From assembly GCA_016710385.1 (NCBI GenBank), contig JADJVX010000018.1, positions 434,001 through 498,000 of the forward strand: a DNA stretch of 64,000 nt, given 5' to 3'. The position numbers and the translations under genes are program-made. The stretch is from Actinomycetales bacterium (GTDB lineage Bacteria; Actinomycetota; Actinomycetes; Actinomycetales; Dermatophilaceae). Positions within the stretch are counted from its first letter, which is position 1, and each line of letters opens with the position of its first letter. This document shows positions 54,918 through 63,000 of this stretch, one piece after another. Below the pieces are notes generated by a model that saw only the letters and a program-made list of their open reading frames with translations, was not told where the DNA came from and did not search any database.

Positions 54918-55376
54918 CTAGAGCAGCACACTGAACTTTCTGCTCACAGAAGGGGCGGCATTCCAACCGAACAGACACACCAGGAACGCGCTATCCGACT
55001 GATACACCGGCAACCATTCATTCCACCCCTCGACGGAGAAAGTAGATCTCGTGCAGAGGCATGTTGTCGTGGATGCCTCGAACCGTGGTGCCTCCCTCAC
55101 GGAGATGGAAGGCTACGCCCGCGTCGATGGCCGGCGTCCCCGGAGGCGCCAACGGATTCGTCGCCCTAGCCGCGACAATGAAGTCGGCGGATGTGGCCCC
55201 ACTGTTCACATCCTGCCACGAGAGCTGGCTCCGCTGACGACTGGACTAGCCGTCACGCTGGCACCAGCCAGCACGCCGATAGTCCTCAGCGCGGCCGCCT
55301 CAGTCCCCCCCGCGGAGCCTAAGCTCACCAGTATTGCGCCACCGATGACCGCAACTACCTTTGATCTCATCTGCCC
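54918..55376 (-). pseudogene. Small secreted protein gene with two frame breaks
   Basis: Read leftwards: a signal-peptide-like start from ATG 55370 (MRSKVVAVIGGAILVSLGSAGG), then after a frame change near 55210 a segment LSWQDVNSGATSADFIVA and DNMPLHEIYFL, then after a second change near 55030 GWNEWLPVYQSDSAFLVC and a stop at 54918. The pieces read like one secreted protein of about 145 residues. Family not recognised. Either a decayed gene or a place with two sequencing errors. Confidence 0.45.
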
Positions 55377-55727
55377 CACTGGGTCTGTCTCCCCGATGCA
55401 AGGAGAGTGACAGAAGGGCCGCCTCCGGGCAAGGGACTGTCCGCTGAACGGTGTTTCCGGCCTGACGCGCCAGCGTGGCTGGTGAGGAAGGTTGGTCGCT
55501 GATGGCCGGGACAATCTCGAGTGTGTCCTCGGGAGACGCTTGGCGACCGGCAGCTTGGGCACTCGAAATTCCGTCGGCAATTGTGGGCAGATCGTCCAGT
55601 CCTGCCGTTCCATTGTTCAACTCGAAGGTTGCCGTGAGCCGCGGATTCACCCAACCCCGCGTGAGTGCGCCGTTTCCTGCCGCCACCGCGCGCTCGAGGT
55701 CGCCACGGAGGCCACGAACGCGTCGGA
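55377..55727. other. Unassigned island DNA next to the right repeat
   Basis: On the minus strand an open frame from the duplicated MTPASIFR codons (55752) runs through NPRLTATFELNNGTAGLDD and on to 55300. The middle looks protein-like but matches nothing I know, and the start is borrowed from the duplicated exporter gene. Possibly the tail of a lost gene. Confidence 0.3.
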
Positions 55728-55808
55728 CCCGGAAGATCGAGGCTGGCGTCATGGTCCCATTGTCCGGCCCGCCGACCGCCCGCCCAGACGCCCGGCAGAC
55801 TACGCACT

Positions 55809-56250
55809 ATGAACGACCTGCCCGCGCTAGCCGAACGCATCGCCCGGGCCGCCCACGACGGCCAGACCGACAAAGCCGGTATGCCGTATGCCGAGCACCC
55901 CGCCCGGGTCGCCCGGCGCGTCGCCGACGACCCGTATGCCGTCGCAACCGCATGGCTGCACGACGTCCTGGAGGACAGTGCGGTGACGGCCGAGGACCTC
56001 CTGGCGCACGGCATACCGGAGCGGGTCGTGGCAGCCGTCCAGGCGCTCACCCGGCGCGCGGAACAGACGTCGGCGGACTACTACGCGACCGTCGCAGCCG
56101 ACCCGCTCGCCCTCCGCGTGAAATTCGCCGATCTGGCCGACAACTGCGACCCGGAGCGCCTGGCCGTGCTCAATGCGGCAGACCCACACACAGCCGAGCG
56201 CCTGCGGGTCAAATACGCTCACGCGACAAGCGAATTGCGGCGCCTCAGTG
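55809..56250 (+). repeat. Direct repeat, right copy (HD gene)
   Basis: Right-hand partner of 52860-53301, offset 2949 bases. Also preceded by the 39-base identical block (55728-55766) that carries the first codons of the FUSC-type exporter gene. Confidence 0.9.
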
Positions 56251-56471
56251 ATGCGAGTGGGGGAACTCAGCCGGCTAAAGGCTGGGGAACCAGATCCCGA
56301 TCTCGCGCGCGGCCGACTCGGGCGAGTCGGAGCCATGCACGACATTCTCGGTCGACCCCATGCCCCAGTCGCGTCCGAGGTCGCCACGGATCGTGCCCGG
56401 CAGCGCCTTGGTCGGGTCGGTGGCACCGGCAAGCGAGCGGAAACCCGCGATGCACTGGTCACCCTCGATGA
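55809..56471 (+). CDS. HD-domain hydrolase, candidate small alarmone hydrolase (copy B)
   Basis: Copy B of the HD gene: same motifs (AAHDGQ, YAEHPARVA, WLHDVLEDS, VKFADLADN), with a few changes such as D2N and F/Y in ADYYATV. After the HD domain (ending near residue 148) the frame stays open to 56471, running antisense through about 200 bases of ndk. That tail is Arg/Ser-rich and is not a credible domain. A TAA one frame over near 56275 suggests the natural end has been lost. This copy beside ndk may be the ancestral one, with copy A made when the island arrived. Confidence 0.7.
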   Translation: MNDLPALAERIARAAHDGQTDKAGMPYAEHPARVARRVADDPYAVATAWLHDVLEDSAVTAEDLLAHGIPERVVAAVQALTRRAEQTSADYYATVAADPLALRVKFADLADNCDPERLAVLNAADPHTAERLRVKYAHATSELRRLSDASGGTQPAKGWGTRSRSRARPTRASRSHARHSRSTPCPSRVRGRHGSCPAAPWSGRWHRQASGNPRCTGHPR

Positions 56472-56700
56472 CGATCGCGGTGACCGGCCCCGAGGCCATG
56501 AAGCCCACTAGCTCAGGGAAGAACGGCTTCTGCGCGTGCTCGGCATAGTGGGCGTCCAGCATCTCTCGGGTGGGAGTGAGGATGCGCAACGCGACGAGCC
56601 GATAGCCCTTTGCTTCGATGCGGCGCAGCACCTCGCCGGAGAGGCCACGCTTGAAACCGTCGGGCTTGACCAGGACCAGGGAGCGCTCAAGGGTCGTCAC
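56275..56700 (-). CDS. ndk: Nucleoside diphosphate kinase
   Basis: A 141-aa enzyme balancing NTP pools by phosphotransfer through a phospho-histidine. TLERSLVLVKPDGFKRG begins it, and the active-site His is in ENVVHGSDSPESAAREI. Complete and of normal length. The GTG start overlaps the stop of the DUF4233 gene (GTGA); a TAACCT box six bases upstream, inside that gene, could give a separate leaderless transcript. Confidence 0.96.
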   Translation of the reverse strand: MTTLERSLVLVKPDGFKRGLSGEVLRRIEAKGYRLVALRILTPTREMLDAHYAEHAQKPFFPELVGFMASGPVTAIVIEGDQCIAGFRSLAGATDPTKALPGTIRGDLGRDWGMGSTENVVHGSDSPESAAREIGIWFPSL

Positions 56701-57095
56701 GGGGCCAGGTTATCGGCCTGACCCTCTCGCGCGGCGGCTGCGTCATCGATCCGTTTGCCCTGCACCAGGCACACCACCCAGAGCCCGCCGAAGATGACCC
56801 CGACCAGCCCCATCATCGGGACGATGACCATCGAGGCAAAACAGGCGAGCTGCACCAGCCAGCCGAGGGTCACCCCGACCGGGGATCGCATCAGCCCCGC
56901 GGCGACGATGCACCCGACCGCGAAGAGGGACCCCACGACGAGGTATGCCGTCGGCGCACCGGTCTGGTCGGCCTTGGCGATCCCCCAGGCGACAAGTGCC
57001 CCGAAGAAGACGAGGATCGACTGCGACGCCAGGACGAGCGCGCACATCCGCCAGGTGAACTTGCCCAGCCGTCCGTAGAAGGTCAGCCCGGTCAT
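56697..57095 (-). CDS. DUF4233 membrane protein
   Basis: A 132-aa protein with four hydrophobic segments (LVLASQSILVFFGALVAWGI first) and a charged tail. The DUF4233 family sits between folC and ndk in many actinobacteria, as here. ATG overlaps the folC stop (ATGA) and its stop overlaps the ndk start. Function unknown. Confidence 0.85.
   Translation of the reverse strand: MTGLTFYGRLGKFTWRMCALVLASQSILVFFGALVAWGIAKADQTGAPTAYLVVGSLFAVGCIVAAGLMRSPVGVTLGWLVQLACFASMVIVPMMGLVGVIFGGLWVVCLVQGKRIDDAAAAREGQADNLAP
56707..56712 (-). promoter_or_regulatory. Possible internal ndk -10 box
   Basis: TAACCT six bases before the ndk GTG, within the last codons of the DUF4233 gene. It would let ndk be expressed apart from folC. 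Confidence 0.4.
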
Positions 57096-58453
57096 GAATC
57101 GGTCACTCCCAACAAGAGACGGACATCGGCGGCTGTGACGACGGAGCCGGTCGCCACGACCCCACCCCCGAGACCCTCGGACTCGGCGATCGTCACGGCC
57201 GCCTCGATCGCATCCGGCAGCGATGGGATGACGCTCACCCGGTCGGCGCCGAAGATTTCTGCGGCAGTAGCGCCGAGCTCGGCCGGGTCGGCGCTGCGCG
57301 GCGAGGAGTTGCGGGTGACGACCACATGGTCGACGGCAGGCTCGAGCAGATCAAGCATGGCGCCGGCGTCTTTGTCGGCGAAGATCGCCACCACGGCGAC
57401 GAGCCGGGCAAAGGAGAAGGCGTCGGCCAGCGCGTCACGCAGGGCGGCCATGCCGTGGGGGTTGTGCGCGGCGTCGACGAGGATCGTCGGTGACCGGCGC
57501 ACGATTTCCAGTCGCCCGGGAGACGTGACGGCAGCCAGCCCCGCGCGGACTGTGTCAACGTCGAGCCGCCGCTCCCCCGCTCCGAGGAACATCTCGACAG
57601 CCGCGACGGCCAGGGCTGCGTTGTCGCCCTGATGCGGCCCGTGCAATGGCACGAACAGATCGTCGTAGCGATCGGCGATCCCACGCAGCGAGACGAGTTG
57701 TCCGCCGAGAGCGACCTCACGTGAGGTGATGCCGAAATCGAGTCCGGCGGCATAACGGCGGGCGCCCACCTGCTCGCATCGCTGGTCGATGAGGTCCATG
57801 ACCTCGGGTGCCTGCTCGCCGGTGACGACCGCGGCGCCCGGCTTGATGATGCCCACCTTCTCCGCGGCGATCGACTCGATGTCGGGACCGAGGAAATGGG
57901 TGTGGTCGATATCGACCGGTGTGATGACCGCGACCTCGCCCGCAGCGACATTGGTGGCATCCCAGCGGCCACCCATCCCCACCTCGACCACGGCGACATC
58001 GACGGGGGCGTCGGCGAACACGGCATACGCGAGCACGACGAGCACTTCGAAGAAGGTGAGCCGCGGCCCACCCGCGGCCTGCGAAGCCGCGTCCTGCAAA
58101 GCGATGATCGGGCGCAACTCGTCCCACGTCTCGACGAGCACCTCTGCCGCCACGGGATGTCCGTCGACGCAGATCCGCTCGCGCATGGAATGCAGGTGCG
58201 GAGAGGTGAATCTGCCGGTGCGCAGCCCGTGTTCGCGCAGCAGCGCTTCGACGATCCGGGTCGTCGACGTCTTGCCGTTGGTGCCGGTGATGTGCACGAC
58301 CCGGAAGGTGTCCTGCGGCCGGTCCAGCATGTCGAGCACGGCCGCGACCCGATCAAGAGTGGGCACGATGTCGTGTTCCGGGGCGCGAGAAAGGATCTCG
58401 CGCTCGATCTCGGCGATGCGAGCGGCCAGACCGGAGTCGACGGGCCCGTTCAC
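57092..58453 (-). CDS. folC: Folylpolyglutamate synthase / dihydrofolate synthase
   Basis: A 453-aa Mur-ligase-fold enzyme adding glutamates to folates. The ATP loop is HITGTNGKTSTTRI, followed by GLRTGRFTSPHLHSMRERI, EVGMGGRWDATN and ITPVDIDHTHFLG. The C-terminal domain has ILVDAAHNPHGM. GTG start overlaps the GNAT gene stop; its own stop overlaps DUF4233. Functionally downstream of pabBC in folate synthesis, though far away in the window. Confidence 0.95.
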   Translation of the reverse strand: MNGPVDSGLAARIAEIEREILSRAPEHDIVPTLDRVAAVLDMLDRPQDTFRVVHITGTNGKTSTTRIVEALLREHGLRTGRFTSPHLHSMRERICVDGHPVAAEVLVETWDELRPIIALQDAASQAAGGPRLTFFEVLVVLAYAVFADAPVDVAVVEVGMGGRWDATNVAAGEVAVITPVDIDHTHFLGPDIESIAAEKVGIIKPGAAVVTGEQAPEVMDLIDQRCEQVGARRYAAGLDFGITSREVALGGQLVSLRGIADRYDDLFVPLHGPHQGDNAALAVAAVEMFLGAGERRLDVDTVRAGLAAVTSPGRLEIVRRSPTILVDAAHNPHGMAALRDALADAFSFARLVAVVAIFADKDAGAMLDLLEPAVDHVVVTRNSSPRSADPAELGATAAEIFGADRVSVIPSLPDAIEAAVTIAESEGLGGGVVATGSVVTAADVRLLLGVTDS

Positions 58454-58962
58454 GAGCCCTCCTGGTTCAGCGCGCGCACGACCCAGACAGAGTCCGGTAT
58501 GCCGTGCCCGTTGTGTTCGCGATGCAGGTCGGTGAACCCGGCAGCCGTGTAGAACCGGGCCGCGCTGTCATTGCCCTCCAGGTAGGACAACCGGATGTCC
58601 GGATGCCCGGCCAGGGCGGCCTGGGCCAGCACGTCCTCGAGCAGCCGCTGGCCGATGCCCCTGCCCTGGTGGTCGGGCAGGACGTAGAGCCGGAAGAGCA
58701 CGAGGTGGCCTTTGAGCAGACCGGTCGAGGCGATGCCGACGACATGGCCCGGACCCTCCGGCGGCCCATCCTCGGCGACCGTGGTGCGCCCGGAGTAGAC
58801 CAGCGGGAGGGTCTCCTCGCGGGTCCACCACTTCGCCAGGCCCATCGTCACGTAGTCATCGCCGGCGATCGGCCCATAGGTCGCCGGCCAGGTGGTGCGG
58901 CCGACCTCCAGGACTGCGTCGAGGTCGGCGGGCACGGCGCGGCGGATCCTGATGCCGCTCAC
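58450..58962 (-). CDS. GNAT family N-acetyltransferase
   Basis: A 170-aa acetyltransferase. IRIRRAVPADLDAVLEVGRTTW opens the fold, LFRLYVLPDHQGRGIGQRLLEDVL holds the acetyl-CoA loop (QGRGIG), and YLEGNDSAARFYTAAGFTD is the C-terminal core. The ATG overlaps the ileS stop and its stop overlaps folC. The tight coupling to ileS and folC is positional; substrate unknown. Confidence 0.88.
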   Translation of the reverse strand: MSGIRIRRAVPADLDAVLEVGRTTWPATYGPIAGDDYVTMGLAKWWTREETLPLVYSGRTTVAEDGPPEGPGHVVGIASTGLLKGHLVLFRLYVLPDHQGRGIGQRLLEDVLAQAALAGHPDIRLSYLEGNDSAARFYTAAGFTDLHREHNGHGIPDSVWVVRALNQEGS

Positions 58963-61900
58963 GTGGTCACCTTCGCGACGCTCACGACTGCCGTCAGGCC
59001 GTCCCCGAGGGTGACCGGCGTCATCGACGCAGCGTGTGCGGGTTCGACCCGGACCACCCGCTCGGCCAGCGTCGCCTCCGCGATTCGGGCCTCGTGGACC
59101 TCGAGGGCCGCAACGACCTCGCCTTCGGCCGACACCGAGAGGGTGATGCGGTCGGACACATGCAGGCCGGCGTCCCGCCTGGCCTGCTGCACTGCGCGGA
59201 TGAGGTCATTGGCGACCCCCTCGGCAGCCAACTCCGGCGTCACGGCAGTGTCGAGGACGACGAACCCACCTCCGGGCAGCAGGGTGACAGCCCGCTCGGC
59301 GCCGTCCGCCGCCGCAGCGACGACCGTCTCGACGGCATACTCGCCCTCGTGCAGGGCGATGCCCCCTGAGGTGACCGTGCCGTCGGCGGCGATCGACCAG
59401 TCGCCGGTCTTGGCGCCCTTGATGGCGACCTGGACGGCCTTGCCCAGCCGGGGTCCCGCGGCTCGGGCGTTGACCGTGACGCGTTGCGAGACACCGAAAT
59501 CGGATTCACTGGCCCCCGCGAGGTCACGCAGCACGACCTCGCGGACGTTGACCTCGTCGGCGATGATCGCCGAGAAGTCCGACAGGGTGTGCGGCGCGTC
59601 GGTGACGACCGTGAGGCGAGCCAGCGGCAACCGCGCCCGCAACCCGCCGGCCTTGCGCAGCCCGAGGGCCGCCGAGCAGACCTCCCGGGCGCGGTCCATC
59701 GCGCGGACGAGTGCAGGGTCCGCTGGCAGGGTCCTCGCGTCGGGCCAGTCCTGCAGGTGCACCGATCGGCCGCCGGTGAGGCCGCGCCAGATCTCCTCGG
59801 TCGTGAGCGGAAGCAGCGGGGCGACGGTGCGGGTCAGCACTTCGAGGGCCGTGAACAGGGTGTCGAAGGCCTGCTGGGTGGACGCCGACATCGCGTTGTC
59901 GCTATCCCAGAAGCGGTCTCGGGACCGGCGAATGTACCAATTCGTCAACACGTCGAGGAAGGTCCGCATCGTGTCGCAGGCGGCTGCGATCTCATAGGCA
60001 TCCAGCTGGGCCTGCATGGTCTCGACAAACTCGCGCACCTTGGCCAGCAGGTAGCGATCGAGCACATCGGAGGATGCGGTGGAGGCCGAGGCGGCATACC
60101 CCTGCCCCGAGCGCGCCGCGTTGGCGTAGAGCGCGAAGAAATACCACGCATTCCACAGCGGGATCATCACCTGGCGCACGCCGTCGCGGATGCCCTGCTC
60201 GGTGACCACGAGGTTGCCGCCACGCAGGATCGGCGAGGACATGAGGAACCAGCGCATCGCGTCGGCGCCGTCGCGGTTGAACACCTCCGAGACGTCGGGG
60301 TAGTTGCGCAGCGACTTGCTCATCTTGGCGCCGTCGCTGCCCAGGACGATGCCATGGCTCACGCAGGCCCGGAACGCCGGCCGGTCGAACAGCGCGGTCG
60401 CCAGCACGTGCAAGGTGTAGAACCAGCCGCGGGTCTGGCCGATGTATTCGACGATGAAGTCACCCGGGTAGTGGTGCTCGAACCAGTCGGCATTTTCGAA
60501 CGGGTAGTGCACCTGGGCAAAGGGCATCGAGCCGGAGTCGAACCACACGTCCAGGACGTCCTCGACGCGGCGCATCGTCGAGCGCTCGCCCTCCGGACGC
60601 GGGTCGTCCGGGTTGGGTCGAGTGAGCTCGTCGATGTAGGGGCGGTGCAGATCCGGTTCCCCCTGCGGGTTGCGCGGCAGCCGCCCGAAATCGGCCTCCA
60701 GCTCGGCGAAGCTCCCGTAGACGTCAATCCGCGGGTATGCCGGGTCGTCGGACTTCCAGATCGGGATCGGGCTGCCCCAGAAGCGATTTCGTGAGATCGA
60801 CCAGTCACGGGCGTTGGCCAGCCATTTGCCGAACTGGCCGTCCTTGACGTGCTCGGGGGTCCACTCGATCTGTTGGTTGAGTTCGAGCATGCGGTCCTTG
60901 AAGCTCGTCACCGCGACGAACCAGCTGGACACCGCCATGTAGATGAGCGGCTGGCGGCAGCGCCAGCAGTGTGGATACGCGTGGTCATAGGTCTCCCGCC
61001 GCACGAGCACGGTGCCCGGCGTGGTCGACCCCAGCCCCTCGGCGCTCGCTCCGGCCTCGGCTCCACCGGCAGCGTCGTAGCGGGTGCGCGACCGCAACTG
61101 CTCGATGACCAGCGGGTTGCTCTCGAAGACGTGCATTCCCGCGAAATCGGTCACCGGGTGGGTGAAGCGCCCATCCGGTCCCACCGGCACGACGGTCTCC
61201 ACGCCGAGCACATCCAGCGCGGCCTTGTCGTCCTCACCGAAGCCCGGCGACATATGGACCAGGCCGGTGCCGTCCTCGGTCGTGACGAAGTCGGCGGCCG
61301 AGATCTGGTGCGCCCCGGCATACCCCTGGTAGTAGGAGAACGGCGGGGTGTAGCGGCGCCCGACCAACTCGGCGCCCTTGAAGCGCGCGACGATCCGCTC
61401 CCCAGCGTCGGGGCCTAACTCACGGGCGTAGGCGCCCAGCCGGGCCTCGGCCAGCAGATAGCGGTTGCCGTCGCCGTCCTTGTCGCCGTCGACGACGACG
61501 TAGTCGACGTCGGGGTGCACCGCCACACCCATGTTCGACGGCAGCGTCCACGGGGTCGTCGTCCAGATGAGGGCGTGCTCGCCGGTCTCCAGCCGGTAGC
61601 CCACGGTGATCGCCGGGTCCTGGCGGTTTTGGTAGACGTCCTCGTCCATGCGCAGTTCGTGGTTGGACAGCGGCGTCTGGTCGTTCCAGCAATACGGCAG
61701 GATCCGGAAACCCTCGTAGGCCAAGCCCTTGTCGTAGAGCTGCTTGAAGGCCCAGATGACCGACTCCATGAACGAGGAGTTCATCGTCTTGTAGTCGTTG
61801 TCGAAGTCGACCCAGCGCGCCTGCCGGGTGACGTAGTCCTCCCACTCCTTGGTGTAGGTGAGGACCGACCGGCGGCAGGTCTCGTTGAACTCGCCGATCC

Positions 61901-62276
61901 CGAGGTCGAGGATGTCCTGCTTGGTGGTCATCCCGAGTTGGCGCATCGCCTCGAGCTCGGCCGGCAGACCGTGAGTGTCCCACCCGAAGCGGCGCTCGAC
62001 GCGCTTGCCGCGCATCGTCTCGTAGCGAGGAACAATGTCCTTGACATAGCCGGTGAGCAGATGCCCGTAGTGCGGCAGGCCGTTGGCGAACGGCGGACCG
62101 TCGTAGAAGACGAACTCGTTCGACCCGTCGACGCCGGGTTCACGCGCCTGGACGGAGGCCCGGAACGTGTCGTCCTGCGCCCAATAGGCCAGCACGCGCT
62201 CCTCGATCGCCGGAAACCGTGGGGTCGGGGGGACGCCCTGGCTCGCCGGGTCGGTGCTCGCCTTGGGGTAGCTCAC
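58959..62276 (-). CDS. ileS: Isoleucyl-tRNA synthetase
   Basis: A 1105-aa class I synthetase of the long, eukaryote-like type usual in actinobacteria. The HIGH motif is HYGH in PPFANGLPHYGHLL. A CP1 editing domain with TTTPWTLPSN follows, then WFDSGSMPF, the KMSKS loop (GAKMSKSLRN) and a C-terminal anticodon-binding and extension region. HCWRCRQP is a candidate zinc pair. GTG 62276 was chosen as the start after the T-box leader. Downstream it overlaps a GNAT gene. Confidence 0.96.
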   Translation of the reverse strand: MSYPKASTDPASQGVPPTPRFPAIEERVLAYWAQDDTFRASVQAREPGVDGSNEFVFYDGPPFANGLPHYGHLLTGYVKDIVPRYETMRGKRVERRFGWDTHGLPAELEAMRQLGMTTKQDILDLGIGEFNETCRRSVLTYTKEWEDYVTRQARWVDFDNDYKTMNSSFMESVIWAFKQLYDKGLAYEGFRILPYCWNDQTPLSNHELRMDEDVYQNRQDPAITVGYRLETGEHALIWTTTPWTLPSNMGVAVHPDVDYVVVDGDKDGDGNRYLLAEARLGAYARELGPDAGERIVARFKGAELVGRRYTPPFSYYQGYAGAHQISAADFVTTEDGTGLVHMSPGFGEDDKAALDVLGVETVVPVGPDGRFTHPVTDFAGMHVFESNPLVIEQLRSRTRYDAAGGAEAGASAEGLGSTTPGTVLVRRETYDHAYPHCWRCRQPLIYMAVSSWFVAVTSFKDRMLELNQQIEWTPEHVKDGQFGKWLANARDWSISRNRFWGSPIPIWKSDDPAYPRIDVYGSFAELEADFGRLPRNPQGEPDLHRPYIDELTRPNPDDPRPEGERSTMRRVEDVLDVWFDSGSMPFAQVHYPFENADWFEHHYPGDFIVEYIGQTRGWFYTLHVLATALFDRPAFRACVSHGIVLGSDGAKMSKSLRNYPDVSEVFNRDGADAMRWFLMSSPILRGGNLVVTEQGIRDGVRQVMIPLWNAWYFFALYANAARSGQGYAASASTASSDVLDRYLLAKVREFVETMQAQLDAYEIAAACDTMRTFLDVLTNWYIRRSRDRFWDSDNAMSASTQQAFDTLFTALEVLTRTVAPLLPLTTEEIWRGLTGGRSVHLQDWPDARTLPADPALVRAMDRAREVCSAALGLRKAGGLRARLPLARLTVVTDAPHTLSDFSAIIADEVNVREVVLRDLAGASESDFGVSQRVTVNARAAGPRLGKAVQVAIKGAKTGDWSIAADGTVTSGGIALHEGEYAVETVVAAAADGAERAVTLLPGGGFVVLDTAVTPELAAEGVANDLIRAVQQARRDAGLHVSDRITLSVSAEGEVVAALEVHEARIAEATLAERVVRVEPAHAASMTPVTLGDGLTAVVSVAKVTT

Positions 62277-62289
62277 AGGTGGATCCGTC

Positions 62290-62568
62290 CTTCGTGCTCG
62301 TCGCTCGTATGCCGTGCCACGAGGACGACGTCCGGTCTCGGGTGTGGTCCAGCGACCACGCCACGGGATCGAGCACCGCGGTACCACCTCGCTTGCGGTA
62401 TGCCGTCTGCTCGCCCGGGCGGGCGACGGACACGGCATACCGCCGCTCTTGTCCAGGCTGTGACGGGCCCACCCGTCCGGGTCTAGTGGGCGGGCCCACC
62501 GCGCTGGAGCGCGTGGGTCACGCTGTTCTTCCGGAGGCTCGCCGGTGATGGCCGGGTCGACGCCGCTC
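62290..62568 (-). promoter_or_regulatory. ileS T-box riboswitch (translational, actinobacterial type)
   Basis: The leader carries the T-box core AGGTGGTACCGCGG at 62389-62376, close to the consensus AGGGUGGNACCGCG. Near the 5' end the segment CCGGCCATCACCGG (around 62556-62543) shows the Ile specifier codon ATC at 62549-62547, followed by the GCCTCCGGAAGAAC stretch typical of short stem I leaders. A GC-rich second stem and a third stem precede the core; the third is closed by GCGGTATGCCGT / ACGGCATACCGC (62443-62432 and 62406-62395). A GTCGTCC segment can pair with the AAGGACGG before the start, fitting control of translation. Uncharged tRNA-Ile should open it. Confidence 0.88.
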
Positions 62569-62571
62569 GGA

Positions 62572-63000
62572 TCAGTCTACGGGAGCCCCGCGACGTCGCG
62601 TCCACAGGAAGGCGAGGACGGCCACGCCGACGGTCAGCGTCCCGCTGGCCCCCCAGATGAGGGCCGTCATCGACTCGGTGTGGGCCCGATTGGCCCAGCC
62701 CACGTAGATCGGCACCAGCCCGAGCCCGGCGACGAACCCCCACGAGGCCGGCCCCGGTGTGTGGGCGAGCGCGAGTTTGACGGCATACCCGCCGGTGATC
62801 AGCGCGATGACCCAGCCATAGCCGAGGATCGTCCAGCTGGCCCACATCGAGCCGATGCCGACCAGCGACCATTCGGCGAAGGCCCGCCACGACGTGACCG
62901 GTGGTGCGGCGACGGATGCGACGGCGCCGGGCGGGCTTTCAGTTGGCCCGTGCGCTGGGGCCGGGACCTCGGGCCGCTCGGCCGGGGTCGGCTCGGTCAT
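62572..63000 (-). CDS. Four-helix membrane protein of unknown function
   Basis: A 142-aa protein: a Pro/Ala/Glu-rich cytoplasmic head of about 40 residues, then four hydrophobic segments (SLVGIGSMWASWTILGYGWV; VIALITGGYAVKLALA; WGFVAGLGLVPIYVGW; TLTVGVAVLAFLW) and a basic end. I do not recognise the family. The ATG overlaps the stop of the CoA-transferase gene. Its TGA stop lies within the ileS promoter. Confidence 0.65.
   Translation of the reverse strand: MTEPTPAERPEVPAPAHGPTESPPGAVASVAAPPVTSWRAFAEWSLVGIGSMWASWTILGYGWVIALITGGYAVKLALAHTPGPASWGFVAGLGLVPIYVGWANRAHTESMTALIWGASGTLTVGVAVLAFLWTRRRGAPVD
62574..62579 (-). promoter_or_regulatory. ileS leader -10 box
   Basis: TAGACT, placing transcription start near 62567, just before the T-box stem I. 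A TGGACG element 19 bases upstream could be the -35. The box overlaps the last codon and stop of the preceding gene. Confidence 0.5.

Noticed and set aside
52762..56250. The island as an integrated prophage or integrative element
   Set aside because: No integrase, attachment site next to a tRNA or phage structural gene is present; the flanks are gene-sized homologous repeats.
56251..56471. A novel Arg/Ser-rich domain fused to HD copy B
   Set aside because: The sequence is the reverse strand of ndk read by chance; codon pattern and composition do not support a real domain.
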